From contig NZ_JASHIU010000013.1 in assembly GCF_030733545.1 (NCBI RefSeq), positions 1 through 64,000 of the forward strand: a DNA stretch of 64,000 nt. Direction: 5' to 3'. Of this stretch, positions 44,344 to 52,596 are shown in pieces (position 1 is the stretch's first letter; each line of letters opens with the position of its first letter). Below the pieces are notes generated by a model. That model searched no databases, was not told the DNA's origin, and saw only the letters and a program-made list of their open reading frames with translations. The DNA comes from Oceanicaulis sp. MMSF_3324. GTDB lineage: Bacteria; Pseudomonadota; Alphaproteobacteria; Caulobacterales; Maricaulaceae. The translations under genes were made by a program, and so were the position numbers.

Positions 44344-44756
44344 CGGCGCAGGCGGGCAAGGATGTCTTGCTGAAAATCGGCGATGGCGGATCGCCTGAAA
44401 GCTTCACCACACTCGCAGGTTTGCGGGCGAAAACCCTGTCGCTCAACGCCCGCGCGGTGGATGTGACCCATGCGGACAGCCCGGGGCGTTGGCGCGAATT
44501 GCTGGACGGCGCCGGGGTGCGTCAGGCGGCGATTTCGGGCGCGGGCATCTTTGTCGACAGCGCGGCGGACGAGACCGTGCGCGGCGTCTTCTTTGATCAG
44601 GCCAAACGCAGCTTTCAGGTGATCGTGCCGGACTTTGGCGTCATCGAAGGCCCGTTCCTGGTCACGGCGCTGGAATATTCCGGCCGCCATGATGGCGAGG
44701 CGAGCTATTCGCTCTCATTGAGCTCCGCCGGAGCGCTGAGCTTCACGCCGCTATGA
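44340..44756 (+). CDS. GTA g9 major tail tube protein
   Basis: The 138-residue protein is the TP901-1-like major tail protein: MTAQAGKDVLLKIGDGGSPE, then LNARAVDVTHADSPGRWREL, and YSGRHDGEASYSLSLSSAG at the C terminus. It polymerises into the short tail tube. It overlaps g8 by 4 bases. Its stop overlaps the 3' end of a convergent small lipoprotein gene. Confidence 0.93.
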   Translation: MTAQAGKDVLLKIGDGGSPESFTTLAGLRAKTLSLNARAVDVTHADSPGRWRELLDGAGVRQAAISGAGIFVDSAADETVRGVFFDQAKRSFQVIVPDFGVIEGPFLVTALEYSGRHDGEASYSLSLSSAGALSFTPL

Positions 44757-44948
44757 GGGGCGATCCTCGATCTCGCGCTGGCGTCGATGGTCCTCAAGAT
44801 CATTGAGACAGGCGCGATAGGCGTCCGGATTGCGCAATTCCTCGCATTCCGCCTCATAGCGCTCGTCATAGACCTCTTCGAACACGCTTTCACAGCCGCA
44901 CAGCAAGAGCGGCGAGGCGAGGGCGAGAGCAGCAAGCATACGGCGCAT
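44751..44948 (-). CDS. Small lipoprotein in antisense orientation inside the GTA cluster
   Basis: The 65-residue protein has a basic N terminus (MRRM), a hydrophobic segment and a lipobox-like LCGC (Cys near residue 19), then a highly charged tail (DERYEAECEELRNPDAYRAC) with two more Cys. AAGGA lies 7 bases before the ATG on the minus strand, as expected for a translated gene. It occupies most of the gap between g9 and g10 and runs against the GTA operon. I do not know a family for it. Confidence 0.6.
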   Translation of the reverse strand: MRRMLAALALASPLLLCGCESVFEEVYDERYEAECEELRNPDAYRACLNDLEDHRRQREIEDRPS

Positions 44949-45007
44949 GGATCATCCTTGAGCTGGAGGGCTGCGCCGAGACTAAACCCGAACTCTGGGG
45001 CTTTCAC

Positions 45008-45301
45008 ATGACAATCTCTCAACCTGGAAATGTCTCCGCCCGGCTGGGCGAGACAGCGGTTCAATTGCGCCTGTCGCTCGCCGCCCTGATGGAGATCGAA
45101 AAGGCGCTGGGCGTATCGGGGATGGAGGCGCTGGCGGGGAGGTTCCGCACCCTGACCGCGACAGATCTGACGGCGGTCCTGAGGGCGGTCTTGCGGGCGG
45201 GCGGTCACGCGGATGCCGATGCCGATGCGCTGGCGCAAGCCGCGGCGCCCCACGAAGCCGCGCAGGCGGTCCTCGCCTGTTTTGACGCAAACCTGAAATG
45301 A
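45008..45301 (+). CDS. GTA g10 family protein
   Basis: The 97-residue protein matches GTA gp10 in the stretch ARLGETAVQLRLSLAALMEI and the pattern LEKALG (here IEKALGVSG). It is found after the tail tube gene in GTA clusters and is thought to act in tail assembly, possibly as a chaperone. It ends with a 4-base overlap with the next gene. Confidence 0.85.
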   Translation: MTISQPGNVSARLGETAVQLRLSLAALMEIEKALGVSGMEALAGRFRTLTATDLTAVLRAVLRAGGHADADADALAQAAAPHEAAQAVLACFDANLK

Positions 45302-45498
45302 GCCCGCACTGGCAGGGCTGGTTCGCAATGGGCGTTGTTACATTCGGCCTGAGCCCGGATGATTTCTGGCGGCTGTCGGTTCTGGAATGGCGGGCGCTAT
45401 GCGCGAGCCAAGGGGGTGCGAAGCCGCCGGACCGACAGACGCTCACAGCCCTGATGGCGCAACATCCTGATGGAGACGAGAATGACGGACACGTTTGA
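45298..45498 (+). CDS. GTA g10.1 tail assembly chaperone-like protein
   Basis: The 66-residue protein has the typical opening WQGWFAMGVVTFGLSPDDFW and a Trp-containing helix (LSVLEWRALCASQ). Such proteins are the second part of the tail chaperone pair ahead of the tape measure gene. Its end overlaps the g11 start by 17 bases. Confidence 0.83.
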   Translation: MSPHWQGWFAMGVVTFGLSPDDFWRLSVLEWRALCASQGGAKPPDRQTLTALMAQHPDGDENDGHV

Positions 45499-46015
45499 CC
45501 TGTCCGAGCTGGCCGCAGGTGCGAGTGAGGCTCGACAAGGGCTCAGTGAGACCGCGCGCGAAGGCGAACGCGCCGCCCAGGCCCTGTCCGACGCGTTTGA
45601 AAGCGCCGGGCGAGACATCGCGTCGAGCCTTGAGGGCGCCGCGCGCTCAGGCGAGCTTAGCTTTTCCGCGCTCGCCGAACAGATCGCCCAGAGCTTTGCC
45701 CAGATCGCGCTGGATCAGTTTGTGCTCCAGCCCGTCTCCGGACTTCTGGGCAATGCGGCAAGCCTTCTCGGCGGGGTGCTGGGCCAGCGCGCCGAGGGCG
45801 GGCCGGTGATGGCGGGTGAGCGCTATCTGGTGGGCGAGCGGGGACCGGAAGTGTTCACGCCGGGCCAGTCCGGCGCGATTTCAGCCCTGGGCGCCGCGCC
45901 GATCTCCATCACCATCCACACCCACGGGGCGCCGCTGGACAGCGTGCGCCGGTCTGAAAGCCAGATCGCGGCGGCGGTCGCGCGGGCGGTGCAACGCGGA
46001 GGCCGTCAGCTATGA
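45482..46015 (+). CDS. GTA g11 tail tape measure protein
   Basis: The 177-residue protein has a coiled helical N-terminal half (SELAAGASEARQGLSETARE), a hydrophobic segment with GLLGNAASLLGGVLG, and a C-terminal region (AGERYLVGERGPEVFTPGQS), the signature found at the end of tape measure proteins. Its small size fits the very short tail of a GTA particle. ATG at 45482 has GGAGACGAG immediately upstream. Confidence 0.88.
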   Translation: MTDTFDLSELAAGASEARQGLSETAREGERAAQALSDAFESAGRDIASSLEGAARSGELSFSALAEQIAQSFAQIALDQFVLQPVSGLLGNAASLLGGVLGQRAEGGPVMAGERYLVGERGPEVFTPGQSGAISALGAAPISITIHTHGAPLDSVRRSESQIAAAVARAVQRGGRQL

Positions 46016-46629
46016 GCGGGTTTCATGATGTGCGTTTTCCGCTGTTCATCGGGCTCGATGCGCGCGGCGGGCCGGAGCGACGCACCGAGATCGTCACCCT
46101 CAATTCCGGCCGTGAGGAGCGCAACGCCGTCTGGCGCGACTCCCGGCGGCGCTGGGATGCCGCCCCGGGGGTGAGGTCACAGGCGGATCTGGCCAGGCTC
46201 ATCGCCTTTTTCGAGGCGCGGCAGGGGCGGCTGCACGCCTTCCGATTCACCGATCCGTTTGATCACAGCTCGGGGCAGGGCGGAGTTGCGCCTAGCCCGC
46301 TCGATCAGGTCATCGGCGCCGGGGATGGCGCCACAGAGCGCTTCCAGCTGAGCAAAAGCTATGGCGATGCAGCAAGCCAGTGGCGCCGCCCGATCACCCA
46401 TCCTCAGCTTGAGAGCGTGCGCGCGGCGCTGGATGGCGTGGAGACCGCCATCGCGCTTGAACCGGATGGCTGGATCGTCTTCGAGACGCCGCCCGCCGAC
46501 GGCGCCCTGATCACCGCCGGGTTCCGCTTTGACGTGCCCACCCGCTTTGACGCGGACCAGATCGAGGCGAGCCTTGAGGGTGGCGCGGCGTTGATTGCGT
46601 CCGTTCCGCTACTTGAAGTCCGGCTTTAG
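46012..46629 (+). CDS. GTA g12 distal tail protein (DUF2460, TIGR02217)
   Basis: The 205-residue protein has the family features: SGFHDVRFPLFIGLDARGGP, EIVTLNSGREERNAVW, and ARLIAFFEARQGRLHAFRFT. It forms the distal tail ring in GTA/siphophage-like particles. It overlaps g11 by 4 bases. The normal next gene, g13, is displaced by an inserted gene. Confidence 0.92.
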   Translation: MSGFHDVRFPLFIGLDARGGPERRTEIVTLNSGREERNAVWRDSRRRWDAAPGVRSQADLARLIAFFEARQGRLHAFRFTDPFDHSSGQGGVAPSPLDQVIGAGDGATERFQLSKSYGDAASQWRRPITHPQLESVRAALDGVETAIALEPDGWIVFETPPADGALITAGFRFDVPTRFDADQIEASLEGGAALIASVPLLEVRL

Positions 46630-46686
46630 GGCTGGACAGGCGCGCGGTTCAGCGCCCTCATGGTCAGGCAGACTGGGGAGGACGAT

Positions 46687-47244
46687 ATGATCGCTTGGAT
46701 CGCCGCACTGGCGCTGATGCAAACAACGCCCGAGGCGCCTGTCGTCGAGGCCTTCGAGGTGCAGGGCTTTCGCAGCCAGATCGTTGTAGAGATTGAGGCC
46801 CCGCGCACCGAAGTGTTCGAGGCGGCGACGGGCGATGTCTCTCCCTGGTGGGATCATACCTTCTGGCCGGGACCGGCGGAGCTGGTGATCGAGCCCGAAG
46901 TGGGCGGATTGTTCTACGAGCGCTTTGAAGCGGGTGAGCCCGATGGCGTCGTCCATGCGCGGGTGATCTTCGTGCGGGCGCCGGAACAGCTTCGGCTGGA
47001 TGGACCGCTGGGCCTGAGCGGTCGGGCGGTGCAGCTCGTGTCCAGCTGGACGCTGGAAGAGGGCGACAGCCTGGATGAGACACGCTTCACCGTCGATCTG
47101 GCGCTGACCGGCGAGGTGGATGAGGAGCTTGCGGGCATTGTCCGCCGGGTCTGGGTGCATTTCATCGAGGGTCGGCTCAAACCCTATATGGAAACGGGCT
47201 GTCATCTGGCGCCCGAAGCGCCTTGTGCGGCGTTTGAGGAATGA
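46687..47244 (+). CDS. SRPBCC (START/AHSA1-like) domain protein inserted between g12 and g13
   Basis: The 185-residue protein has a short hydrophobic leader (MIAWIAALALMQ) and then a SRPBCC fold: IVVEIEAPRTEVFEAATGD, SPWWDHTFWPGPAELVIEP and GGLFYERFE. The domain binds hydrophobic ligands. It is not a phage structural gene. ATG at 46687 has GGGGAGG 6 to 7 bases upstream, which beats an upstream ATG at 46660. It is flanked by short non-coding gaps and followed by a terminator-like hairpin, so it looks like an inserted moron-type cargo gene (inference). Confidence 0.72.
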   Translation: MIAWIAALALMQTTPEAPVVEAFEVQGFRSQIVVEIEAPRTEVFEAATGDVSPWWDHTFWPGPAELVIEPEVGGLFYERFEAGEPDGVVHARVIFVRAPEQLRLDGPLGLSGRAVQLVSSWTLEEGDSLDETRFTVDLALTGEVDEELAGIVRRVWVHFIEGRLKPYMETGCHLAPEAPCAAFEE

Positions 47245-47393
47245 TGCAGTCGCGCTGACGCTGCGGGCGGGAAGCTTTACTTGTTCTCCCGCGCCTCCGC
47301 GCGGTCGATCCTCGCTTCGCTGCGGACGGCCTTTGGCCTTGCGAGCCTTTCAGGCACGGGGCGCCCAATCTGAGACGCTTATCTGAATTCATG
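47245..47393. other. Non-coding gap after the SRPBCC gene with nested inverted repeats
   Basis: No gene seen. CTCGC (47311-47315) pairs with GCGAG (47341-47345), enclosing GGCC-TTT-GGCC (47328-47338). A looser GCGGGA / TCCCGC pair lies just before it. This gap together with the inserted gene separates g12 from g13, which are normally adjacent. Confidence 0.4.
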
Positions 47394-47418
47394 CCCCGGC
47401 CCTGCGCCGGGGTTTTTT
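47394..47418 (+). terminator. Terminator-like hairpin before g13
   Basis: CCCCGGC (47394-47400) pairs with GCCGGGG (47406-47412) around CCTGC and is followed by six T (47413-47418). It can end the transcript of the SRPBCC gene. It stands only 12 bases before the g13 start, with the ribosome site GGAGG between. Confidence 0.8.
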
Positions 47419-47430
47419 GTTGGAGGTCGC

Positions 47431-48288
47431 ATGATCGACATTCCACCCCCCTTGCAAGCCAAACTCGATGCGGGCGCCACGACCTTGTGCTGGGTCTGGA
47501 TCCTGACACGCCGGGACGGCATGACATTCGGCTTTACCGACCATGATCAGGCGCTGAAGATAGAGGGCGTAAGCTGCGAACCTGCTTCAGGATTTTCTGC
47601 TGGGGATTTGCGCAGCGAGACAGGCGGGGCGCCCGCGCGCGGCGCCGTGTTCGGCCAGCTCGACTCCGGCGTCATCACGCGCAGCGCCATCAAGTCCGGC
47701 GTCTGGGACGGGGCCGGGCTCGTGCTCTATCGCGTCGACTGGTCCGATCCGTCGCTGTTCTGGCGCGCCTTTACGGGCGAGCTCGGGGAAATCCGCCACG
47801 GAGAGCAGGGCTTTGAAGCGGAGGTGGCGGGGCTGGGCGCGCGGCTCAATCGCACCATCGGGCGCGCCTTCTCGCGTCTGTGTGACGCCGAGCTGGGCGA
47901 TGCACGCTGTGGCGTGGATCTGGGCTCTGAGGGGCGCTCGGTCGAGGCCCGTGTCGCTGAAAGGATTACCGCGCGCGCCGTGCGGATCAGCGGAGCGGAC
48001 AGTCTTGAGGCGCTTGAACTCAAGAACGGGGTTTTGCACTGGCCCGATGAGGACTGGGCCGACCAGCGGATCGTTTTGGCGCGCACGGTCGGCAATGACC
48101 GGATCGTCGAGCTCGAGGGCGTCCTCCCCGAAGCTGTGGCGCCGGGACAGACGGTGCGCCTCAGCCTGGGGTGCGACAAGCGGTTCGAGACCTGTCAGGG
48201 CCGTTTCAACAACGCGCTGAACTTTCGCGGTTGCCCGCACATGCCCGGCAATGACGCGTTGATCCGGCCCGTGAGGACCCGCCAATGA
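47431..48288 (+). CDS. GTA g13 hub protein (DUF2163)
   Basis: The 285-residue protein matches DUF2163: TLCWVWILTRRDGMTFGFTD, PARGAVFGQLDSGVITRSAI, LFRAFTGELGEIRHGEQGFE-like (WRAFTGELGEIRHGEQGFE) and a C terminus with Cys-rich CDKRFETCQGRFNNALNF. In RcGTA this is a baseplate hub component. ATG at 47431 follows GGAGG. It overlaps g14 by 4 bases. Confidence 0.92.
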   Translation: MIDIPPPLQAKLDAGATTLCWVWILTRRDGMTFGFTDHDQALKIEGVSCEPASGFSAGDLRSETGGAPARGAVFGQLDSGVITRSAIKSGVWDGAGLVLYRVDWSDPSLFWRAFTGELGEIRHGEQGFEAEVAGLGARLNRTIGRAFSRLCDAELGDARCGVDLGSEGRSVEARVAERITARAVRISGADSLEALELKNGVLHWPDEDWADQRIVLARTVGNDRIVELEGVLPEAVAPGQTVRLSLGCDKRFETCQGRFNNALNFRGCPHMPGNDALIRPVRTRQ

Positions 48289-48707
48289 GGGCGGCTGCGC
48301 TGGCCGAGGCGCAGCGCTGGATCGGCACGCCCTATCACCATCAGATGAGCGTGGAGGGCGCCGGGTGTGATTGTCTGGGTCTCGTGCGCGGGGTGTGGCG
48401 GGCGCTCTACGGACCGGAGCCGGAAGCCCTGCCGCCCTATGCGCCGGATTGGTCTGAACGGACATCCATCGACACGCTCAGCGAAGCGGCGGCGCGCTGG
48501 CTGGTTCCGCTTGATCTGTCTCAGGTCCAGCCCGGCGATGTGCTGTTGTTTCGCTATGCGCCGAACGGCTTTGCGCGCCACTGCGCGATCCTGTCAGCGC
48601 CGGACCGCATTGTGCACGCCTGGCGCGGGCAGAGCGTGTGCGAGACCGCGCTGGGGCCGTTCTGGCGTCGCCGGATTTCGGGCGCCTACGCCTTCCCTCA
48701 CATTTAG
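48285..48707 (+). CDS. GTA g14 NlpC/P60 cell-wall peptidase
   Basis: The 140-residue NlpC/P60-type peptidase has the nucleophile C30 in GCDCLGLVRG, and the later His in ARHCAILSA with IVHAWRG. It hydrolyses peptidoglycan so that the tail can reach the inner membrane. It overlaps g13 by 4 bases and is 12 bases from g15. Confidence 0.93.
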   Translation: MRAAALAEAQRWIGTPYHHQMSVEGAGCDCLGLVRGVWRALYGPEPEALPPYAPDWSERTSIDTLSEAAARWLVPLDLSQVQPGDVLLFRYAPNGFARHCAILSAPDRIVHAWRGQSVCETALGPFWRRRISGAYAFPHI

Positions 48708-48719
48708 AGCGAGGACCAT

Positions 48720-51700
48720 ATGGGCCAGCTTCTCCTGACCGCCGCCGGACAGGCGGGGGCGTCCTTTCTGCAGGCGGGCGCCTCGACGCTGGTCGGCAAT
48801 CTGTTTGCACCCGACCGCGAAGGCCCGCGCCTGGACGGTTTGAGCGTTCAGACCTCCACCGAGGGCGCCTTCGTGCCCATTGTCTATGGCCGCATGCGAC
48901 TGGCGGGACAGGTAATCTGGATGGGGCCCGTGACCGAGAGCGCACGGACATCCGGCGGCGGCAAGGGCGGGCCGGAACTGACCGAGTATCAGTACGCCGC
49001 CAGCTTTGCGGTGGCGCTGTGCGAGGGGCCGATTGCGGGCGTAGGGCGCATCTGGGCGAATGGTGAGATCCTGAGCCATGACGCCGCCGTGATGCGGCTT
49101 CACACCGGCGCCGAGGACCAGGCGCCCGACCCGCTGATCGAGGCGGTAGAGGGGGCTGCGCCCACCTATCGCGGGCTGGCCTATATGGTGTTTGAGGACC
49201 TGCCGCTCGATGGCTTTGGCGCGCGCCTGCCCAACTTGAGTTTTGAAGTGCTGGGCGCCGGGGCGTTGGATTCAGACGAGCCGCAGCTCGAACAGCTGGT
49301 GCAGGGCGTGTGCCTGATCCCGGCCTCGGGCGAGTTCGCCTATGCGACCGAGCCGGTCTATCGAGAACTGCGTGAAGGCGAGGAGCGGGCCGAGAATGTC
49401 CATACCAGCCGCGCCTTCACCAATCTCGATGCGGCGCTCGATGATCTAGAAGCGCGCTTGCCGAATGTGAGATCGGTGGCGCTGGTGACGAGCTGGTTCG
49501 GAACCGATCTGCGCTGTGATCACTGCCAGATCCGGCCCGGCGTGGAGACGCGCGAGAAGCTGACCCGTCCGCTGAGCTGGCGTGTGGCGGGGCTGGATCG
49601 GGCAAGCGCGCATCTTGTGTCGCAGACAGAGGGCGCGCCGGTCTATGGCGGCACACCCTCTGACGACACGGTGATCGCGTGCATCCGGGCGCTCAAGCAG
49701 CGTGGCTATCAGGTGACGCTCTACCCCTTCATTCTCATGGACATTCCGGCCGAGACTCTCCCGGGCGACCCCCATGGCGGCGGCTACCAGCCTGCTTATC
49801 CCTGGCGGGGGCGGATCAGTTCCAACCCGGCGCCGGGCCAATCGGGCAGCCCCGATCAGAGCGCAGATGCGACGGCGCAGGTGAACGCCTTCTTTGGCGG
49901 CGCGACCGCGACTGACTTCTCTCTGAACGGCGATGAGGTGCAGTATCACGGAACAGAGGATTGGGGCTTTGACCGGTTCATCCTGCACCATGCCGCGCTC
50001 GCCCAGGCGGCGGGCGGGGTGGAGAGCCTGCTGATCGGGTCTGAAATGGTGGCGCTCAATCAGGTGCGCTCAGACCGCACAACCTATCCGGCTGTTGCGC
50101 GTCTCAAGGCCTTGGCGGGCGAGGTGCGCGCCCTGGTCGGGCCGGGGGTGAAGCTGTCCTATGCGGCGGACTGGTCTGAATATGCCGGCCATGCGCCAGC
50201 GGATGGATCCGGGGACCGATTCTTTCATCTCGACCCGCTCTGGGCGGATCCGAACGTGGATTATATCGGGATCGACTGGTACGGCCCGCTGTCGGACTGG
50301 CGCGAGGGCGAGGCCCATGCGGACGCTGCTGCGGGATCGATCCATGACCGCGCCTATCTGAGCGCGAATGTGGAGGGTGGCGAGGGCGGAGACTGGTATT
50401 ACGCCAGCGCGGCGGACCGCGCGGCCCAGACCCGCACCCCCATTGTTGATGGCGCCCATGGCGAAGACTGGATCTGGGCTTACAAGCGCCTGCCCGATTG
50501 GTGGTCGAACTTCCATCATGACCGGGTAGGCGGGGTGCGCGCCAGCACGCCCACCGCCTGGACGCCGGGGCTGAAGCCGATCCGGTTGACCGAGCTGGGC
50601 TGCCCGGCGGTCGACAAGGGCGCGAACCAGCCCAATGTCTTCCTGGATCCCAAAAGCGCTGAAAGCGCGACGCCTTATTTTTCGACGGGCGCACGCGATG
50701 ACCTGATCCAGCGCCGCTATATCGAAACACTGCTCGACTATTGGGCTCCGGAGGGCGGGCGTAATCCGGTCTCTGCGGTTTATGGCGGACCGATGCTGGA
50801 TGTGGCGCGCAGCCATGTCTGGTGCTGGGATGGGCGGCCTTTCCCCGAATTCCCGACGCGTGAGGATGTGTGGAGCGATGGCGGCAACTGGCGGCGCGGG
50901 CACTGGCTGACAGGGCGCGCGGGACAGTCTGCGCTGGGCGCGGTGGTGCGCGATGTGGCCCGGCGCGCGGGGCTGGAGCGTCTGGATGTCTCTGCGCTGG
51001 ACGGCGTCATGGCGGGCTTTGTGATCGACCGCCCGCAACGCGCCCGCGATATTATCGCCCGGCTTTCGGGCGTGTTCGGCTTCACCCTGACCGATCAGAG
51101 CCGGGGGGTGGTTGGCCTGACGCAGACGCCGCGGCAGGCTCCAACCGCGCTGAGCCGGGACGCCTTGCCCCAGGGCGAGGATGGATTTGTCCAGACGCGC
51201 ACACCGCCTGAAATCATCCCGGCCGACGCCCGGATCACCCTGATCTGCGATGATGGCGATTACGCGCCCGCCGCGGTGCAGGCGCATGGGCTCGACTTTC
51301 TGACCCATGGCGTCGTCGCGCTGACAGCGCCCATCCTGGCCGATCGCCAGCAAGCGCAGGATTGGGCGCGCGAGCTGCTCAATCGCGCCCGGCATGAAGG
51401 CGAACATTTGATGCTGGCCCTGCCGCCGTCTCTGGCGCGACTGGAGCCCGGGGATGCGGTGCAGCCGGAGGGAGAAGCCGTCTGGCGTCTGGATATGCTC
51501 GATGGCGGCGCCGTGCGCCAGGCGCATCTGGGACGCATGTCGGATAGTGCGCCTCCGGTATCCGGTCCTGAGCCCGCATCAGGCCCAACGCCCGCACCGG
51601 CGGGTCGGCCCCTGGTGCGCCTGTTGGACCTGCCCCTCGATCCAGAGGCTGACGCCTCGAGAAACGGTCTTCTGGCTGCGGCCTGGAGCACGCCCTGGCC

Positions 51701-52514
51701 GGGCGGGGTTCAGGTCCATGCCGGCGCGGATGAGGCCAGCGCATCAGCGCGGGTTCGGTTGAGCATTCCGGCCCGGACCGGGGTGCTGCTGGACGCTTTG
51801 CCCGCAGGCCCGGAAGGGCGGTGGAGACGGGACGCGGCGCTGCGCATCCGGCTCAATGAAGGCGCTCTGCAAAGCCGCACGCCGAACGCGGTTCTGGCGG
51901 GCGCCAATCGGCTGGCGGTGCAATCCGCTGCGGGCTGGGAGGTGATCGGGTTTCAGACCGCCCAGCTGGAGCCGGACAAGAGCTGGACGCTGACCGGCCT
52001 GCTGCGCAGCTTGGGCGGCTCCGTTGCGGCGGGCGCGCCATCAGGCGCCAGCCTTGTCATGCTTGATGAGGCCTTGGCCGTAATGCCGGTCAACGAAGTC
52101 GAGCGCGGCGCCGCGCTCAGCGTGATTGCACTTCCGGACGGCGCAAGGCGCAGCGATGGGCGCGCCCGGCGGCTGACGGCGGTCTATGAGGGGCGTGATC
52201 TGCGTCCGCTTTCGCCCGTCCATTTCAAGATCAAACAGGAGCCGGACAGCCTGTCTCTGAGCTGGATCCGGCGCACCCGGATCGGGGGCGATCCCTGGCA
52301 GAGCGTGGAGGTTCCGCTCGGCGAAGCGTACGAGGCGTATGAGGTGACGCTCAAAGATGGTGATGCGGATGTGATCGGCGTGTGGATGTGTGAGACGCCA
52401 CGTCTTGATCTGCAACGTTCGGCCTTGCCGACGGACCTGACCGGTCACGCCTTTGAAGTCCGTCAGGTGTCGGAGCGTTATGGTCCCGGTCTGGCGTCTG
52501 TCTTGCAGATGTGA
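48720..52514 (+). CDS. GTA g15 megatron baseplate/tail fibre protein
   Basis: The 1264-residue protein is the largest of the window. It has an N-terminal region with glycine-rich helices (MGQLLLTAAGQAGASFLQAG), a GTA glycoside-hydrolase-like TIM barrel (VDYIGIDWYGPLSDW, with KLSYAADWSEY before it), and phage tail 3-like regions (RAGLERLDVSALDGVMAGFV). A C-terminal beta-rich receptor-facing part follows. It forms the central baseplate and host-contact structure. A Pro/Ala-rich linker (SGPEPASGPTPAPAGRP) lies near residue 955. It is the last gene of the cluster. Confidence 0.92.
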   Translation: MGQLLLTAAGQAGASFLQAGASTLVGNLFAPDREGPRLDGLSVQTSTEGAFVPIVYGRMRLAGQVIWMGPVTESARTSGGGKGGPELTEYQYAASFAVALCEGPIAGVGRIWANGEILSHDAAVMRLHTGAEDQAPDPLIEAVEGAAPTYRGLAYMVFEDLPLDGFGARLPNLSFEVLGAGALDSDEPQLEQLVQGVCLIPASGEFAYATEPVYRELREGEERAENVHTSRAFTNLDAALDDLEARLPNVRSVALVTSWFGTDLRCDHCQIRPGVETREKLTRPLSWRVAGLDRASAHLVSQTEGAPVYGGTPSDDTVIACIRALKQRGYQVTLYPFILMDIPAETLPGDPHGGGYQPAYPWRGRISSNPAPGQSGSPDQSADATAQVNAFFGGATATDFSLNGDEVQYHGTEDWGFDRFILHHAALAQAAGGVESLLIGSEMVALNQVRSDRTTYPAVARLKALAGEVRALVGPGVKLSYAADWSEYAGHAPADGSGDRFFHLDPLWADPNVDYIGIDWYGPLSDWREGEAHADAAAGSIHDRAYLSANVEGGEGGDWYYASAADRAAQTRTPIVDGAHGEDWIWAYKRLPDWWSNFHHDRVGGVRASTPTAWTPGLKPIRLTELGCPAVDKGANQPNVFLDPKSAESATPYFSTGARDDLIQRRYIETLLDYWAPEGGRNPVSAVYGGPMLDVARSHVWCWDGRPFPEFPTREDVWSDGGNWRRGHWLTGRAGQSALGAVVRDVARRAGLERLDVSALDGVMAGFVIDRPQRARDIIARLSGVFGFTLTDQSRGVVGLTQTPRQAPTALSRDALPQGEDGFVQTRTPPEIIPADARITLICDDGDYAPAAVQAHGLDFLTHGVVALTAPILADRQQAQDWARELLNRARHEGEHLMLALPPSLARLEPGDAVQPEGEAVWRLDMLDGGAVRQAHLGRMSDSAPPVSGPEPASGPTPAPAGRPLVRLLDLPLDPEADASRNGLLAAAWSTPWPGGVQVHAGADEASASARVRLSIPARTGVLLDALPAGPEGRWRRDAALRIRLNEGALQSRTPNAVLAGANRLAVQSAAGWEVIGFQTAQLEPDKSWTLTGLLRSLGGSVAAGAPSGASLVMLDEALAVMPVNEVERGAALSVIALPDGARRSDGRARRLTAVYEGRDLRPLSPVHFKIKQEPDSLSLSWIRRTRIGGDPWQSVEVPLGEAYEAYEVTLKDGDADVIGVWMCETPRLDLQRSALPTDLTGHAFEVRQVSERYGPGLASVLQM

Positions 52515-52596
52515 GGCGGAAGGGTCAGATATGCGCCAACCGGGTGCGCCCTGATGCTCGCCCGACGGGAGATGGACTGCTATCACGACGGCCATG

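Noticed and set aside
38404-52514. Active prophage
   Set aside because: No integrase, repressor, replication, lysis or attachment-site genes; gene order and the g3.5/g10/g14/g15 set match GTAs.
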